Source: a virus | Virus record (IMG/VR): IMGVR_UViG_3300031758_000021 | Coordinates: 39,152 to 103,151 of that record | DNA: 64,000 nucleotides | Strand: one strand, 5' to 3' | Part shown: one piece after another, positions 32,355-40,513 of the stretch | How the letters are laid out: every line of letters begins with the position of its first letter | How positions within the stretch are numbered: the first letter of the stretch is position 1 | Made by a program: the position numbers and the translations under genes | Notes under the pieces: generated by a model | Database searches by the model: none | What the model was told of the DNA's origin: nothing | The model's input: the letters and a program-made list of their open reading frames with translations, nothing else

Positions 32355-32681
32355 ATGGATTCTTGCTCACCTTTCTCAAACTCGGATTATTCATTAGGAT
32401 TATCTAAAACTGAAATTCACAAATTATTTAGAACCGGGAACAAACTAATGGCCAAGGCTGTTAATGCAGTTATTTGTCCACTTGGTGATATTAACCTTAG
32501 CATTAGAAAATTTCAATCTTGGACTGAGGACCAACATTATTCTATAGCGGATTACTTTGAAAGAACCTTTATGGCGGAAGCTGAAATTGCTGCAAATAAT
32601 TATTACAGGCCTGTTACTAGAGGCAGAGACGGAATGCTTTATTCGCAATCTGATATGGATCACGCAATGATGAACTGTTAA
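32355..32681 (+). CDS. unknown protein
   Basis: I choose ATG 32355, because an in-frame start at 32307 would lie inside the promoter. The 108-residue product has no recognised motif. Confidence 0.72.
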   Translation: MDSCSPFSNSDYSLGLSKTEIHKLFRTGNKLMAKAVNAVICPLGDINLSIRKFQSWTEDQHYSIADYFERTFMAEAEIAANNYYRPVTRGRDGMLYSQSDMDHAMMNC

Positions 32682-32686
32682 TTTTA
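32679..32686 (+). promoter_or_regulatory. isolated -7-like element
   Basis: TAATTTTA followed by the usual leader AACTATCAATAAAAATTAAT occurs before 32710, but no TTTG lies 20 bp upstream. It may be a degenerate or alternative promoter, or an RNA leader motif. Confidence 0.35.
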
Positions 32687-32709
32687 ACTATCAATAAAAA
32701 TTAATCAAT

Positions 32710-32949
32710 ATGGCATTACAATCTGCAAATTTCAAAACAAACGACGTTACATTATTTTTATCAAGAAGCTTTCCTTATGCTGCACAATGCTTTGCTCAGG
32801 ACATGCTTAAACACGGTGATACTGTTCCTTCGTTGGAAGTTTCAAAATGGTTTGAAAGATATTTTCCATCGCCGCTTGGGTATAACACATTTCGTAATAT
32901 GGAATGTTTTGTAACTCAATATGCAAACTTTACCGAAGTCAATAACTAA
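32710..32949 (+). CDS. small unknown protein
   Basis: The 79-residue protein is rich in Phe and Ser, with no recognised family. Confidence 0.7.
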   Translation: MALQSANFKTNDVTLFLSRSFPYAAQCFAQDMLKHGDTVPSLEVSKWFERYFPSPLGYNTFRNMECFVTQYANFTEVNN

Positions 32950-32962
32950 ACATTTATTCTAT

Positions 32963-33538
32963 ATGAAAACTATTACTACTAATCTTTACAAGTTCTCTGA
33001 ATTATCAAAAGAAGTTCAAGAACAGCTTTTAGAAAAGAATCGTCATTACGAAACGGAATTTGATGATTGGCATGATCCTATAACTGAAGGATTTACTGAA
33101 GATATGACTGAAGCTGGATTTGCTGAAATTGAAACTCAATTTTCTGGGTTCTGGTCACAAGGTGATGGCGCTTGCTTTATGGGAAGAGTTACTGACTTAA
33201 GGTTATTTATGGAAAATTTTGAAAATCTTCCACAAGAAGTTAGAGACTTTGACGGAGCAATGGAAATCTCAATCATAAAACGCGGTACAACTTTTGCTTC
33301 TCGTTATTGTCACTCAAATACTATTGAGGCAAACATTGAAGTTTATGATATTCAAATGCCTGACTATATTCGTGCCTTTGAAACTACTGTAACCGAATGG
33401 GCAAGAACACAATCTGACAAATACTATGAGGACTTAGAAAACTACTATGAAGAATTAACTTCTGATGAAAGTGTTACAGAAATCTTAGAAGAAAAAGGAG
33501 AAGTGTTTTTAAAGGACGGCTCTTATTACACCGTATAA
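32963..33538 (+). CDS. conserved phage protein (FSGFWSQGDGACF family)
   Basis: I choose ATG 32963, after the previous stop. The 191-residue product has LYKFSELSKEVQEQLLEKNR, then FSGFWSQGDGACFMGRV, a widespread phage family sometimes annotated as antitoxin-like without experimental support. The C-terminus is acidic and helical. Confidence 0.8.
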   Translation: MKTITTNLYKFSELSKEVQEQLLEKNRHYETEFDDWHDPITEGFTEDMTEAGFAEIETQFSGFWSQGDGACFMGRVTDLRLFMENFENLPQEVRDFDGAMEISIIKRGTTFASRYCHSNTIEANIEVYDIQMPDYIRAFETTVTEWARTQSDKYYEDLENYYEELTSDESVTEILEEKGEVFLKDGSYYTV

Positions 33539-33582
33539 AACCATTGTGACATATGTGTATATAAAATCTAAATACACTATAT

Positions 33583-34128
33583 ATGTTAAATTACAATGAG
33601 TTTACTAACTCCAGCAAGTTAGAAGAAAAAAGCAATACATATGATTTTGGTTGTTCAATGGTTTATTTTGACTGCCCGGAGCTGGCAAAGATTCAAGAAC
33701 AAATAAATCCTGATGATTTGTATGCTGAAGAAGGTGACCAATATGGAATTGAAGATGAACATCACGTAACATTACTTTATGGATTACATTCTGAAGAAAT
33801 TGAAGAAGCTGATGTTATGCGTATCAGTGCTGGCCAAATTCCACCTATTCGTTTAGCAAATGCTTCTGCATTTGAAAATGAAAAATACGATGTACTAAAA
33901 TTTGACGCGGAATGCCCTAAGTTACATGAAATTAATAAAGAACTTAGTAAACTTCCTCATACAACAAATTTCCCAGACTATCACCCGCATGCTACGGTTG
34001 CTTATCTTAAGAAAGGAAAAGCAGCTGATTACATTAAACAACTAGAAGACATATCTTTTGAAGTTACACCGTCTAAGATTGTGTATTCAAAACCTGATGG
34101 TTCTAAAACAACGCAAGAACTTAATTAA
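33583..34128 (+). CDS. 2H phosphoesterase family protein
   Basis: The 181-residue protein has two H-x-T motifs, HVTLLYG (His61) and HATVAYL (His136), which form the active site of 2H phosphoesterases (LigT/2'-5' RNA ligase superfamily). Members open 2',3'-cyclic phosphates or cleave 2'-5' and cyclic oligonucleotides. In a phage it may process RNA ends for the ligases or destroy host signal nucleotides; T4 Acb1 is a 2H enzyme with the latter role. Confidence 0.88.
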   Translation: MLNYNEFTNSSKLEEKSNTYDFGCSMVYFDCPELAKIQEQINPDDLYAEEGDQYGIEDEHHVTLLYGLHSEEIEEADVMRISAGQIPPIRLANASAFENEKYDVLKFDAECPKLHEINKELSKLPHTTNFPDYHPHATVAYLKKGKAADYIKQLEDISFEVTPSKIVYSKPDGSKTTQELN

Positions 34129-34134
34129 CTAATA

Positions 34135-34362
34135 ATGGCAACACTTACAAAAGGTAGAATAATTGACGAAGGTACAAAATGGCAGTCTGTTGAATTTAAA
34201 GGAAAGTGGGAAACCTTGGAAGTATTTCATGCTGACAAAGAAGGTGACGTTGAGATCACTATGACAAATGGTGTTGACATATTTCTTACTTACTTAAATC
34301 AAGAAGATCTTAAATTATTAAGTGATCATTTGCTCAAGCAATTAAAGCCAGCAAAAGTTTAA
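34135..34362 (+). CDS. small unknown protein
   Basis: The 75-residue mixed alpha/beta protein lies 6 bp after the 2H gene and is probably co-transcribed. Function unknown. Confidence 0.7.
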   Translation: MATLTKGRIIDEGTKWQSVEFKGKWETLEVFHADKEGDVEITMTNGVDIFLTYLNQEDLKLLSDHLLKQLKPAKV

Positions 34363-34414
34363 CAAAAAATTAACATTTAGAATTTGCTTTGCTTCTTTAT
34401 TATGGTTAATTTTA
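34358..34414 (+). promoter_or_regulatory. TTTAACA-type promoter
   Basis: TTTAACA at 34358 and ATTAACA at 34369; TTTG 34383-34386, 20-bp spacer, TAATTTTA 34407-34414. Confidence 0.7.
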
Positions 34415-34437
34415 ACTATCTAATTAATAAAGGAAAT

Positions 34438-34641
34438 ATGTTTACAATATCAGACATCACAGAGAAATCAGAATTTAAAATCGAATCAGGGACTTCATTT
34501 ATTATCCATGAAATAACTCAGCATAAAACTTATACTGGTGTTTCATGTCATAACCCTGGACAAAGAGAAGGTTATTACCATAATGAAATTCAAGATCTTG
34601 TGAATTTTCTAAATGAAAACAATGCAACTAAAATTAACTAA
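34438..34641 (+). CDS. small unknown protein
   Basis: I choose ATG 34438, preceded by AAAGGAAAT, over an in-frame ATG at 34384 inside the promoter. The 67-residue protein has no recognised family. Confidence 0.7.
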   Translation: MFTISDITEKSEFKIESGTSFIIHEITQHKTYTGVSCHNPGQREGYYHNEIQDLVNFLNENNATKIN

Positions 34642-34644
34642 GAA

Positions 34645-35184
34645 ATGAAAACATTTAACGAAATCATTGAAGGAGCTCCTCATATCATCAAAAGAAAACT
34701 TGAGCAATTAAAGTTTCTTAGAGAGCGTCCTGACTTTCACCCAGAGCCTTCTGCGTTCCACCACATTGCAATCGTAACGGAAAGACTAATGCAAACGGAA
34801 AATCCTAACCTTATCATGTGCGGAGTTCTACACGACATCTGTAAATTTGATACGGTAAGAATGAACGAGAAAACCGGGTGGCCTACTTCTCCAGGACATG
34901 ACTCTGCTGCGCTTGTTCTTGTAATGGAAAACAATCAAGTAAGAGCATTCTGTGTTGAAAACGGGGCGGACCCTGATATCGTTGCTCAACTTTGCGGTGC
35001 ACACATGAGGTTCCACCAACTTGGAGATATGAGACCAGCTAAATCTGCTGCACAAGTTGACACTTGGAAATCTATGGGTATTTGGGATATGCTACAAATC
35101 ATGGGTGCTGCTGACAACATGCTTGAGGATTTTGATTTGGCAAACATTGAAAAATCTTTTAAATTCAACAGAACCAATGTTTAA
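34645..35184 (+). CDS. HD-domain phosphohydrolase
   Basis: The 179-residue protein has a metal-binding HD motif in GVLHDICKFD, an earlier His in FHHIAIVTERL, and later PGHDSAALVLV, the layout of HD hydrolases such as those in tRNA nucleotidyltransferases and dNTPases. The substrate is not clear. Nucleotides or cyclic nucleotides are plausible. Confidence 0.85.
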   Translation: MKTFNEIIEGAPHIIKRKLEQLKFLRERPDFHPEPSAFHHIAIVTERLMQTENPNLIMCGVLHDICKFDTVRMNEKTGWPTSPGHDSAALVLVMENNQVRAFCVENGADPDIVAQLCGAHMRFHQLGDMRPAKSAAQVDTWKSMGIWDMLQIMGAADNMLEDFDLANIEKSFKFNRTNV

Positions 35185-35188
35185 GGAA

Positions 35189-35401
35189 ATGACTATTATT
35201 GAATTAGAACAGCTTGCTGATTTTTACATTCTTGATGTCATTGATGTAATCAATGATAAAGTAGAATTTGTAAAACCAACAAGCTCTATTCATGGCTTAC
35301 ACCCTGAAGATGTGAGTGATGAAGACTTTAAGTCTATTGCTCAGTTTGGTCGCATCATAAAGAATTATCAAAAAATACAAACTAAATTAAAAGAAGTATG
35401 A
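35189..35401 (+). CDS. small unknown protein
   Basis: I choose ATG 35189, just after the HD gene stop. The alternative 35177 overlaps it. The 70-residue acidic protein overlaps the next gene start (ATGA). No family is recognised. Confidence 0.68.
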   Translation: MTIIELEQLADFYILDVIDVINDKVEFVKPTSSIHGLHPEDVSDEDFKSIAQFGRIIKNYQKIQTKLKEV

Positions 35402-35697
35402 ACGCAGGAAAAACTTTAATCCTTATTGGTCTATGTATGATAGCCTTAGGTGTATGTATGAAAGCATTTCTTGCTGGTGTTGAAACCACAAAAGAAAATC
35501 AATTTAAAGATAATAGTAAATCCTTTGCTATTGATAGCGTTGACTATCACCCATCAGGAAAAGACAACACTATGCAGTTTGATCCGTATTGGAAGTGTCA
35601 TCTTAAAGGTACAAATGTTTGGGTTACATCAAGGCAAAACCGTGAAGTTGGAGACAGTCTTGTAATGATTATTAAATACCAAGAATATGGCAAATGA
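35398..35697 (+). CDS. membrane-anchored small protein
   Basis: The 99-residue protein has one N-terminal hydrophobic segment (about 5-25) and then a polar part probably outside the cytoplasm. Function unknown. Confidence 0.7.
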   Translation: MNAGKTLILIGLCMIALGVCMKAFLAGVETTKENQFKDNSKSFAIDSVDYHPSGKDNTMQFDPYWKCHLKGTNVWVTSRQNREVGDSLVMIIKYQEYGK

Positions 35698-36118
35698 TAT
35701 GTTAGAAAAACTGAAAGCCTTTATGGAAAGTCCAGAAGGTGAAATTGCCATGCAAAAGTTTGGTGAGGAAATGAAACGTAAAGAAGAAAGGGAAACCGCT
35801 AATCGTTTACGAATGGAAAAGATGTTCACTGACCAAGAATCTTTTGACATTATTATGCACAAGATTTGTGATATGCACGATGATGCCTATGAAGATGCGT
35901 GTTATGCAAAAGGTTACATGCCTCATCCTAACAATGTTCTCTATGCAATGATGTCTGTGTTTGAAGAACACGGTTCAGATACACAACCACTCGATGGACT
36001 TACTGAAAGTTTTCCATCAGAACTTATTGAATACCGAGGCTGGCAAATTGCATATACTTTTGGACAAGGTACATGTATCTCTGTGTACAAAAATAAAGAA
36101 CTAATGGTCCGCCTTTAA
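35687..36118 (+). CDS. unknown protein
   Basis: The 143-residue charged protein overlaps the previous gene by 11 bp. It has a basic helical start, a His/Met/Cys-rich middle and a beta-prone C-terminal third (WQIAYTFGQGTCISVYKN). Confidence 0.72.
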   Translation: MANDMLEKLKAFMESPEGEIAMQKFGEEMKRKEERETANRLRMEKMFTDQESFDIIMHKICDMHDDAYEDACYAKGYMPHPNNVLYAMMSVFEEHGSDTQPLDGLTESFPSELIEYRGWQIAYTFGQGTCISVYKNKELMVRL

Positions 36119-36129
36119 ATATAATTAAT

Positions 36130-36453
36130 ATGGCAAAACAAACTACACCACAGACAAGAGAGGATCTAAAAGATAACATTAGAAAATCATTAAGAGAAAT
36201 CCCTACCACAACTCGAGTATTAGCTTGGGGCTTTCAAGTTGAAAAACAAAATTACGTAATCTTAAAATTTGTAAGTATGGGCATCAATCAAATTGAGATT
36301 TACGAATCAACTCGCGCAGGTCGAAGAACCGGCGAAAAACCAATCGTTGCTTTGAAACCTAGTAAAGACCACTTACTTGCTTTTGAACAAGCATTAGAAA
36401 TTTTAGTTCCACAAATTGAAGAAGAGGCTCCAGAAGATACTCCGGTTTCTTAA
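36130..36453 (+). CDS. unknown protein
   Basis: The 107-residue protein has a helical N-terminus and beta-prone middle. No motif is recognised. Confidence 0.72.
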   Translation: MAKQTTPQTREDLKDNIRKSLREIPTTTRVLAWGFQVEKQNYVILKFVSMGINQIEIYESTRAGRRTGEKPIVALKPSKDHLLAFEQALEILVPQIEEEAPEDTPVS

Positions 36454-36628
36454 ATACTTCGTTACTTGGTATTCACAAAACTTAGCCATACCCTTTTGGG
36501 TTATTGGCCATGTTCATTTAACAATGAATGTTTACCATGATCTTGTAGAATACGGTGCTTCATTAATTATGAATGTGCTCGTTGCTATAGGGTTTTATTT
36601 AGATTGGCGTGATTACAATAAGAAGTAA
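36416..36628 (+). CDS. small membrane protein
   Basis: The 70-residue product starts at TTG 36416 inside the end of the previous gene. No ATG occurs early in this frame. It has a basic N-terminus and two hydrophobic stretches (about 22-38 and 46-62). The exact start is uncertain. Confidence 0.55.
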   Translation: MKKRLQKILRFLKYFVTWYSQNLAIPFWVIGHVHLTMNVYHDLVEYGASLIMNVLVAIGFYLDWRDYNKK

Positions 36629-36630
36629 AG

Positions 36631-36687
36631 TTTAACAAAAATTTAACATTCTAAATTTGCTTTGCATGAGTATTTTGGTTAATTTTA
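36631..36687 (+). promoter_or_regulatory. TTTAACA-type promoter
   Basis: TTTAACA at 36631 and 36642; TTTG 36656-36659, 20-bp spacer, TAATTTTA 36680-36687. Confidence 0.72.
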
Positions 36688-36717
36688 ACTATCAATATTA
36701 ATCAAACATATATTATC

Positions 36718-37068
36718 ATGAGTATTCAAAAATTTGACGCAAGAAATTTAACAATGTTAAGATCTGAACTAGAGGCTGCTATTGCCGCTGTTTGTAACAA
36801 GCACGGAATCGTTGCTCCAACATTAGGAAGAATAAGTTATACTGACACTTCTTTTAATACATCAAAGTTGGTATTCCAAACTAAATCTAAAGTTGACACG
36901 GTATTAAACGCGGATCCTACATCTTTAATCGGAAAACGTTTTAAAGCAAACGGTAGAATCTTTACAATCAAATCTGATTACGGTGATGGAACTTTTGGTG
37001 CTACTACTCAACACGGTAAAGGTTTTAAACTAAGACTTGACCAAATTGCCACCATGATCTCTCTATAA
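36718..37068 (+). CDS. unknown protein
   Basis: The 116-residue protein has a C-terminal beta-rich part (LIGKRFKANGRIFTIKSDYG) resembling a small SH3- or KOW-like barrel. Its stop overlaps the next start (TAATG). Confidence 0.72.
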   Translation: MSIQKFDARNLTMLRSELEAAIAAVCNKHGIVAPTLGRISYTDTSFNTSKLVFQTKSKVDTVLNADPTSLIGKRFKANGRIFTIKSDYGDGTFGATTQHGKGFKLRLDQIATMISL

Positions 37069-37412
37069 TGGATAAGTCAATCTATACGTTCCCTCCGCAT
37101 AATCCATTTGGTATTCATTTCGGAATCGTAAAAACTCTATCAGGAACATATGTATGCCCGGGTTGGTATCCTGTTCCTGATGGAACTACTCGTGACCAGA
37201 TTCGTTTTGACATGACCGCTGTTATCGAAAAACCTAAAGAAGTGGTTCTAGAGTCAGAGATTAAACGCTGGGAAGTTCCGGGTTCTAAACCTGGAGTTTT
37301 ATACACAATCCTTCGTGGATTAGAGGATGACTTTACTTGTTCGTGCCCGGCATTCTCTTTTCGTCGTGGTGATTGTAAACATATCAAAGGAATTAAAGAC
37401 AGTTTAAAATAA
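37068..37412 (+). CDS. SWIM zinc-finger protein
   Basis: The 114-residue protein carries a C-terminal SWIM motif CSCPAFSFRRGDCKH (Cys91, Cys93, Cys103, His105), a zinc-binding module that contacts DNA or protein. Nothing enzymatic is seen. It is coupled to the gene before it. Confidence 0.85.
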   Translation: MDKSIYTFPPHNPFGIHFGIVKTLSGTYVCPGWYPVPDGTTRDQIRFDMTAVIEKPKEVVLESEIKRWEVPGSKPGVLYTILRGLEDDFTCSCPAFSFRRGDCKHIKGIKDSLK

Positions 37413-37522
37413 GGACATTAGAAGAACTTATTTAAATGTATATAGATTATCAAATACAAGTTAAACAAAAATAACCAGGGAGCCTCTATTGCCTTGGCAA
37501 ATCTTTAACAGACAATTATTAA

Positions 37523-37801
37523 ATGGAAACACTTGAAGATAAAGCAATACGCTTAGCCGCCCAGGCTGCCGCTGAAGAACAATTCATTTACAAGATATAT
37601 ACTTACGATGCTTATGGCAGTGTTCTTGTAAAACTATTAGGGCGTGACCGTACTTTTAAATCTATGCAAGCCGTTAAGGATTTCTTATACGGGGAAAAAG
37701 CCGGTAAGAACATTAAAAATGCAATGAAATACAAACAGCTGGTGATCTGCCAAAAATCAGACCGCTGGAGAATCGTGGAAATTATTGAACCAACTATATG
37801 A
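37523..37801 (+). CDS. unknown protein
   Basis: The 92-residue mixed alpha/beta protein lies after a 110-bp gap without a recognisable consensus promoter. It overlaps the next gene by 4 bp. Confidence 0.7.
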   Translation: METLEDKAIRLAAQAAAEEQFIYKIYTYDAYGSVLVKLLGRDRTFKSMQAVKDFLYGEKAGKNIKNAMKYKQLVICQKSDRWRIVEIIEPTI

Positions 37802-38280
37802 AAACTCTTATCTTAATACTTCTGTGCCTGACGGCAAATCTTCAGGCACAGATAAAGATAGACAAAGGCGGTGACCACTGGGACCGCGATGTTGAACTAG
37901 CATTAGACCGTATTTATGAAACTGATACCGTTGCTTACAATTTTGTTTATGAAAACGTTAGCCGTGTATCGATGTGGAACGGTGATCATTCTACTTCTGA
38001 AGGTGTAAGAGGTGGTAAAGGAACAATCATAATTGCCGCCAAAGATTTTGAACTGTGTTCAATTAACAACATTGCATGCGTCTTGGTTCACGAGGCATAT
38101 CACTTAATGATTTTCCGTAAACTTGGACGCCACACACAACCCTGTTCTGAAGAGATATCCGCTTATAAAACCGAGCTTGACTTTATTCTTAAACTTTCTG
38201 ACGCAGAAGCATTCCTCTACAAAAATGCTTTGACACAAATCAAGCACTACACTGAACAGCATCGTTTAGGTTGTAGATGA
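37798..38280 (+). CDS. secreted HExxH metallopeptidase-like protein
   Basis: The 160-residue protein has a cleavable signal peptide (about 1-18, ending LQAQ). Its zinc-site motif is VLVHEAYHL (HExxH at 98-102), with a later ISAYKTELDF whose Glu could be the third ligand. It may act in the periplasm or at the cell surface, for example on host proteins or during lysis. The substrate is unknown. Confidence 0.8.
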   Translation: MKTLILILLCLTANLQAQIKIDKGGDHWDRDVELALDRIYETDTVAYNFVYENVSRVSMWNGDHSTSEGVRGGKGTIIIAAKDFELCSINNIACVLVHEAYHLMIFRKLGRHTQPCSEEISAYKTELDFILKLSDAEAFLYKNALTQIKHYTEQHRLGCR

Positions 38281-38326
38281 TCCCACCTTTTTATGTAGAA
38301 TATATACATAAACATAGATCAAACTA

Positions 38327-38572
38327 ATGAAAGGTAAAATAATCAAAATATTACAGTACTTGTTAGGAGGAATAGGTTTTATAGTTGTATTACCTTTTGC
38401 GCTTCTATATTTTATTGCAACAATGTTTTGGGTGTTTTTTGGAACAACGCTCATAGCATTTATTACCATAATGTTATTAGGTGGGACCGACGAACAATGT
38501 ATAACATACGCTCCTGCACTTGGATTGCTAATCTCCATAATAAAGAAATTTCAAGAAGTATCTAAAAAATAA
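38327..38572 (+). CDS. small membrane protein
   Basis: The 81-residue protein has two long hydrophobic segments (about 8-31 and 34-50) and is the last gene before the gene-free region. Function unknown. Confidence 0.65.
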   Translation: MKGKIIKILQYLLGGIGFIVVLPFALLYFIATMFWVFFGTTLIAFITIMLLGGTDEQCITYAPALGLLISIIKKFQEVSKK

Positions 38573-38618
38573 CAAATGCTTACAGATTTGGTAGTCCTTG
38601 ACCACTAAACCCGGATCG

Positions 38619-38640
38619 GGGAGCTTAGGCTCCCTCTTCT
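38619..38640 (+). terminator. hairpin terminator
   Basis: Stem GGGAGC / GCTCCC with loop TTAG is followed by TCTTCT and more pyrimidines. It probably ends the transcript from upstream. Confidence 0.6.
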
Positions 38641-39447
38641 TTTCCCAATTTCTACCCAAAGCATTTCTCGGAGTCCGTGTTAGGACATTCCGGCCCGTGC
38701 GACTTTTCTGCAGATCCCCGGCACAGTATAAGTTAAAGAGACCCGTCAGATCTTCCTCAAGTAGGTCCCAAAGTAGTTCTTTAAGATCTTCTTACTCATC
38801 GGGATAGTGCAAAGATAATGGGATGATCCCACTCTCCTTATCACTATTAATTACTCTAACTATAATAAAGTCTCATATGTACAATAAAGCCGCTCCCTTT
38901 ATCAGCAATTTTTCAATTTACCATTTATTACCAATAGTAAATAGTAAACTCAAACAAGTTTGAAGTACAACTAATAGTAGTACAACCAATATTACCATAA
39001 TCAGTAATAACATACAATATTACCAATATCCGTAATAGCCACTAATAGGGTACTAATAGAATACTACTGCATAGGGAGGAATCTGTAGATCTGTTTCTCA
39101 GATCACAGGGTGAATCTGTAGAACTAGCTGCGTTCGCAACTGGTGTTCACATCACTCCCGGAACGGGATATCCCAAATTCCTGGGTACAACTGAAAAGAT
39201 GTTTTTGGCCTCCAGAAAAAATCTCAGAAAATTTTTTTAACTATGGGAAATCTGCACAAGTTTTAAATATGCAATATATGGGATAGAAGTCGACTGAGAA
39301 GAAACTGATGTAGAGACTGCTAAATGTACCGGAGCATTTTAAGAGCTTCTGCTATGCCCGGACTTTCATTTCTGGCGATTTATAATATATAGTCATTTCT
39401 AAAAGACCAAATTACATAAATGCAAAATTGTGATCTGTTGATAATGA

Positions 39448-39562
39448 CTACCACTAAAGCGCTACCGCCACTCAGAACCACTGCTACTACCACCGCTACT
39501 ACCACTACTCGGGTAGTCTACCACCACTACTACCACCGCTACTACTGCCACTACCACCACTA
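39448..39562 (+). repeat. TACCAC/TACCGC triplet-like tract
   Basis: About 115 bp are built from ACTACCACC-like triplets with variation. The strand is C/A/T-rich. No start codon or leader is present, so it is unlikely to be coding. Confidence 0.7.
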
Positions 39563-39743
39563 GCTACTCTCGTATAGGGTATAATAGTGATTGTAGGGTC
39601 TATACTATGCCATATATGGTCTCTATAGCGCTCGATGGCATGGCTCTACAGGGTCTATATGGCTCTACAAGGTCTATTTTGGCGCTATTTGTGTCTATTT
39701 TGGGTCTATTTTGGCTCTATACGGGTCTATTTTGGCTCTATAT

Positions 39744-39951
39744 GGGTCTATTCTATGCCTTATGGCGCTATTTGGGTCTATTTTGTGTCTTTTTTGGGTC
39801 ATTTTAGAGCCATTTGATACGGTATAGTGCTCTAAATGGCACTATATAGGGTCTATACGGGTCTATTCTATGCCTTATGGCGCTCAATAGTGCTCTAAAT
39901 GGCACTATTTGTGTCTTTTTTGGGTCATTTTAGAGCCATTTGATACGGTAT
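39744..39951 (+). repeat. nested long direct repeats
   Basis: A 26-bp unit recurs at 39744-39769 and 39859-39884. A 22-bp inverted-repeat unit (ATAGTGC...GCACTAT) recurs at 39824-39845 and 39887-39908. A 44-bp unit recurs exactly at 39782-39825 and 39908-39951. The order is shuffled between copies, pointing to repeated local rearrangement. Confidence 0.85.
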
Positions 39952-39955
39952 GGCT

Positions 39956-40005
39956 CTATTGGCGGCCAAATCTAGTGGTTATATGGGACATTTGGCCGCC
40001 AATAG
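39956..40005 (+). repeat. strong inverted repeat, 16-bp stem
   Basis: CTATTGGCGGCCAAAT (39956-39971) and its perfect reverse complement (39990-40005) flank an 18-nt loop. The GGCGGCC core is unusually GC-rich for this genome. Confidence 0.88.
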
Positions 40006-40064
40006 GGACTGATATAGAGCCCGCTATACGGGAATATCGCTAAAATGACGATTTTTAGGCAAAA

Positions 40065-40121
40065 TTTAACACAAATTTAACACTATTTATTTGCTTGGTA
40101 TGAAACTATTGGTTAATTTTA
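40065..40121 (+). promoter_or_regulatory. TTTAACA-type promoter
   Basis: TTTAACA at 40065 and 40076; TTTG 40090-40093, 20-bp spacer, TAATTTTA 40114-40121. It marks the end of the gene-free region. Confidence 0.7.
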
Positions 40122-40148
40122 ACTATCAATTTAAAACTACGCTATATA

Positions 40149-40508
40149 ATGGACGAATTAAACTGCACAATTACGGATCTTGAAATCGATGCTTTAAAAG
40201 CGATCACATATTCTGACTTTTATGAGAACGGTCGGGAATCTGTAGTATGGGATTATTCTGTATACGATGCTTGTGATATACCATCACGTTCGCGAGGAGG
40301 AGTATTTGCCTCTTTATCGACTAAAGGGATAATCACGATTTATGAAGGTGAGAAAAAGTTCATTATCAACCCCGATGGTACCAAGACCCGAAACCAATGG
40401 TGGTCGCAGGATGGTTTAAACTTTGGAACCATGTGTATAACACCGGAGGGATATGCCTTATTGGACAAACTACAACTAATTGACGAAAACGGATTTTTCA
40501 TTAAATAA
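40149..40508 (+). CDS. unknown protein
   Basis: The 119-residue protein is first after the repeat region. Its codons are more GC-rich than those of genes before 38 kb. No family is recognised. Confidence 0.72.
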   Translation: MDELNCTITDLEIDALKAITYSDFYENGRESVVWDYSVYDACDIPSRSRGGVFASLSTKGIITIYEGEKKFIINPDGTKTRNQWWSQDGLNFGTMCITPEGYALLDKLQLIDENGFFIK

Positions 40509-40513
40509 CAACT

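Larger units (their letters stand above)
38573..40064 (+). other. gene-free, repeat- and palindrome-rich region
   Basis: About 1.5 kb holds no credible gene. By eye it is richer in G and C than its flanks. It contains, in order: a hairpin with T-rich tail (38619-38640), short palindromes (TGGGATGATCCCA near 38819, GGGATATCCC near 39165), an AATATTACCA-rich stretch (about 38985-39030), a pyrimidine-biased TACCAC/TACCGC tract (39448-39562), many GGTCTAT/GGCTCTAT units (39598-39960), 44-bp direct repeats and a 16-bp-stem hairpin (39956-40005). It may be a replication origin, packaging or recombination site, or a structured RNA. Confidence 0.7.

Noticed and set aside
38598-38807. Ser/Arg-rich open frame after the terminator
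   Set aside because: It spans a terminator-like hairpin, starts without a leader and has low-complexity composition.
39607-39807. Open frame rich in Leu, Phe and Tyr over the repeat region
   Set aside because: It is generated by the GGTCTAT/GGCTCTAT repeats and has no leader or promoter. A second frame at 39635 reads similarly, so neither is convincing.
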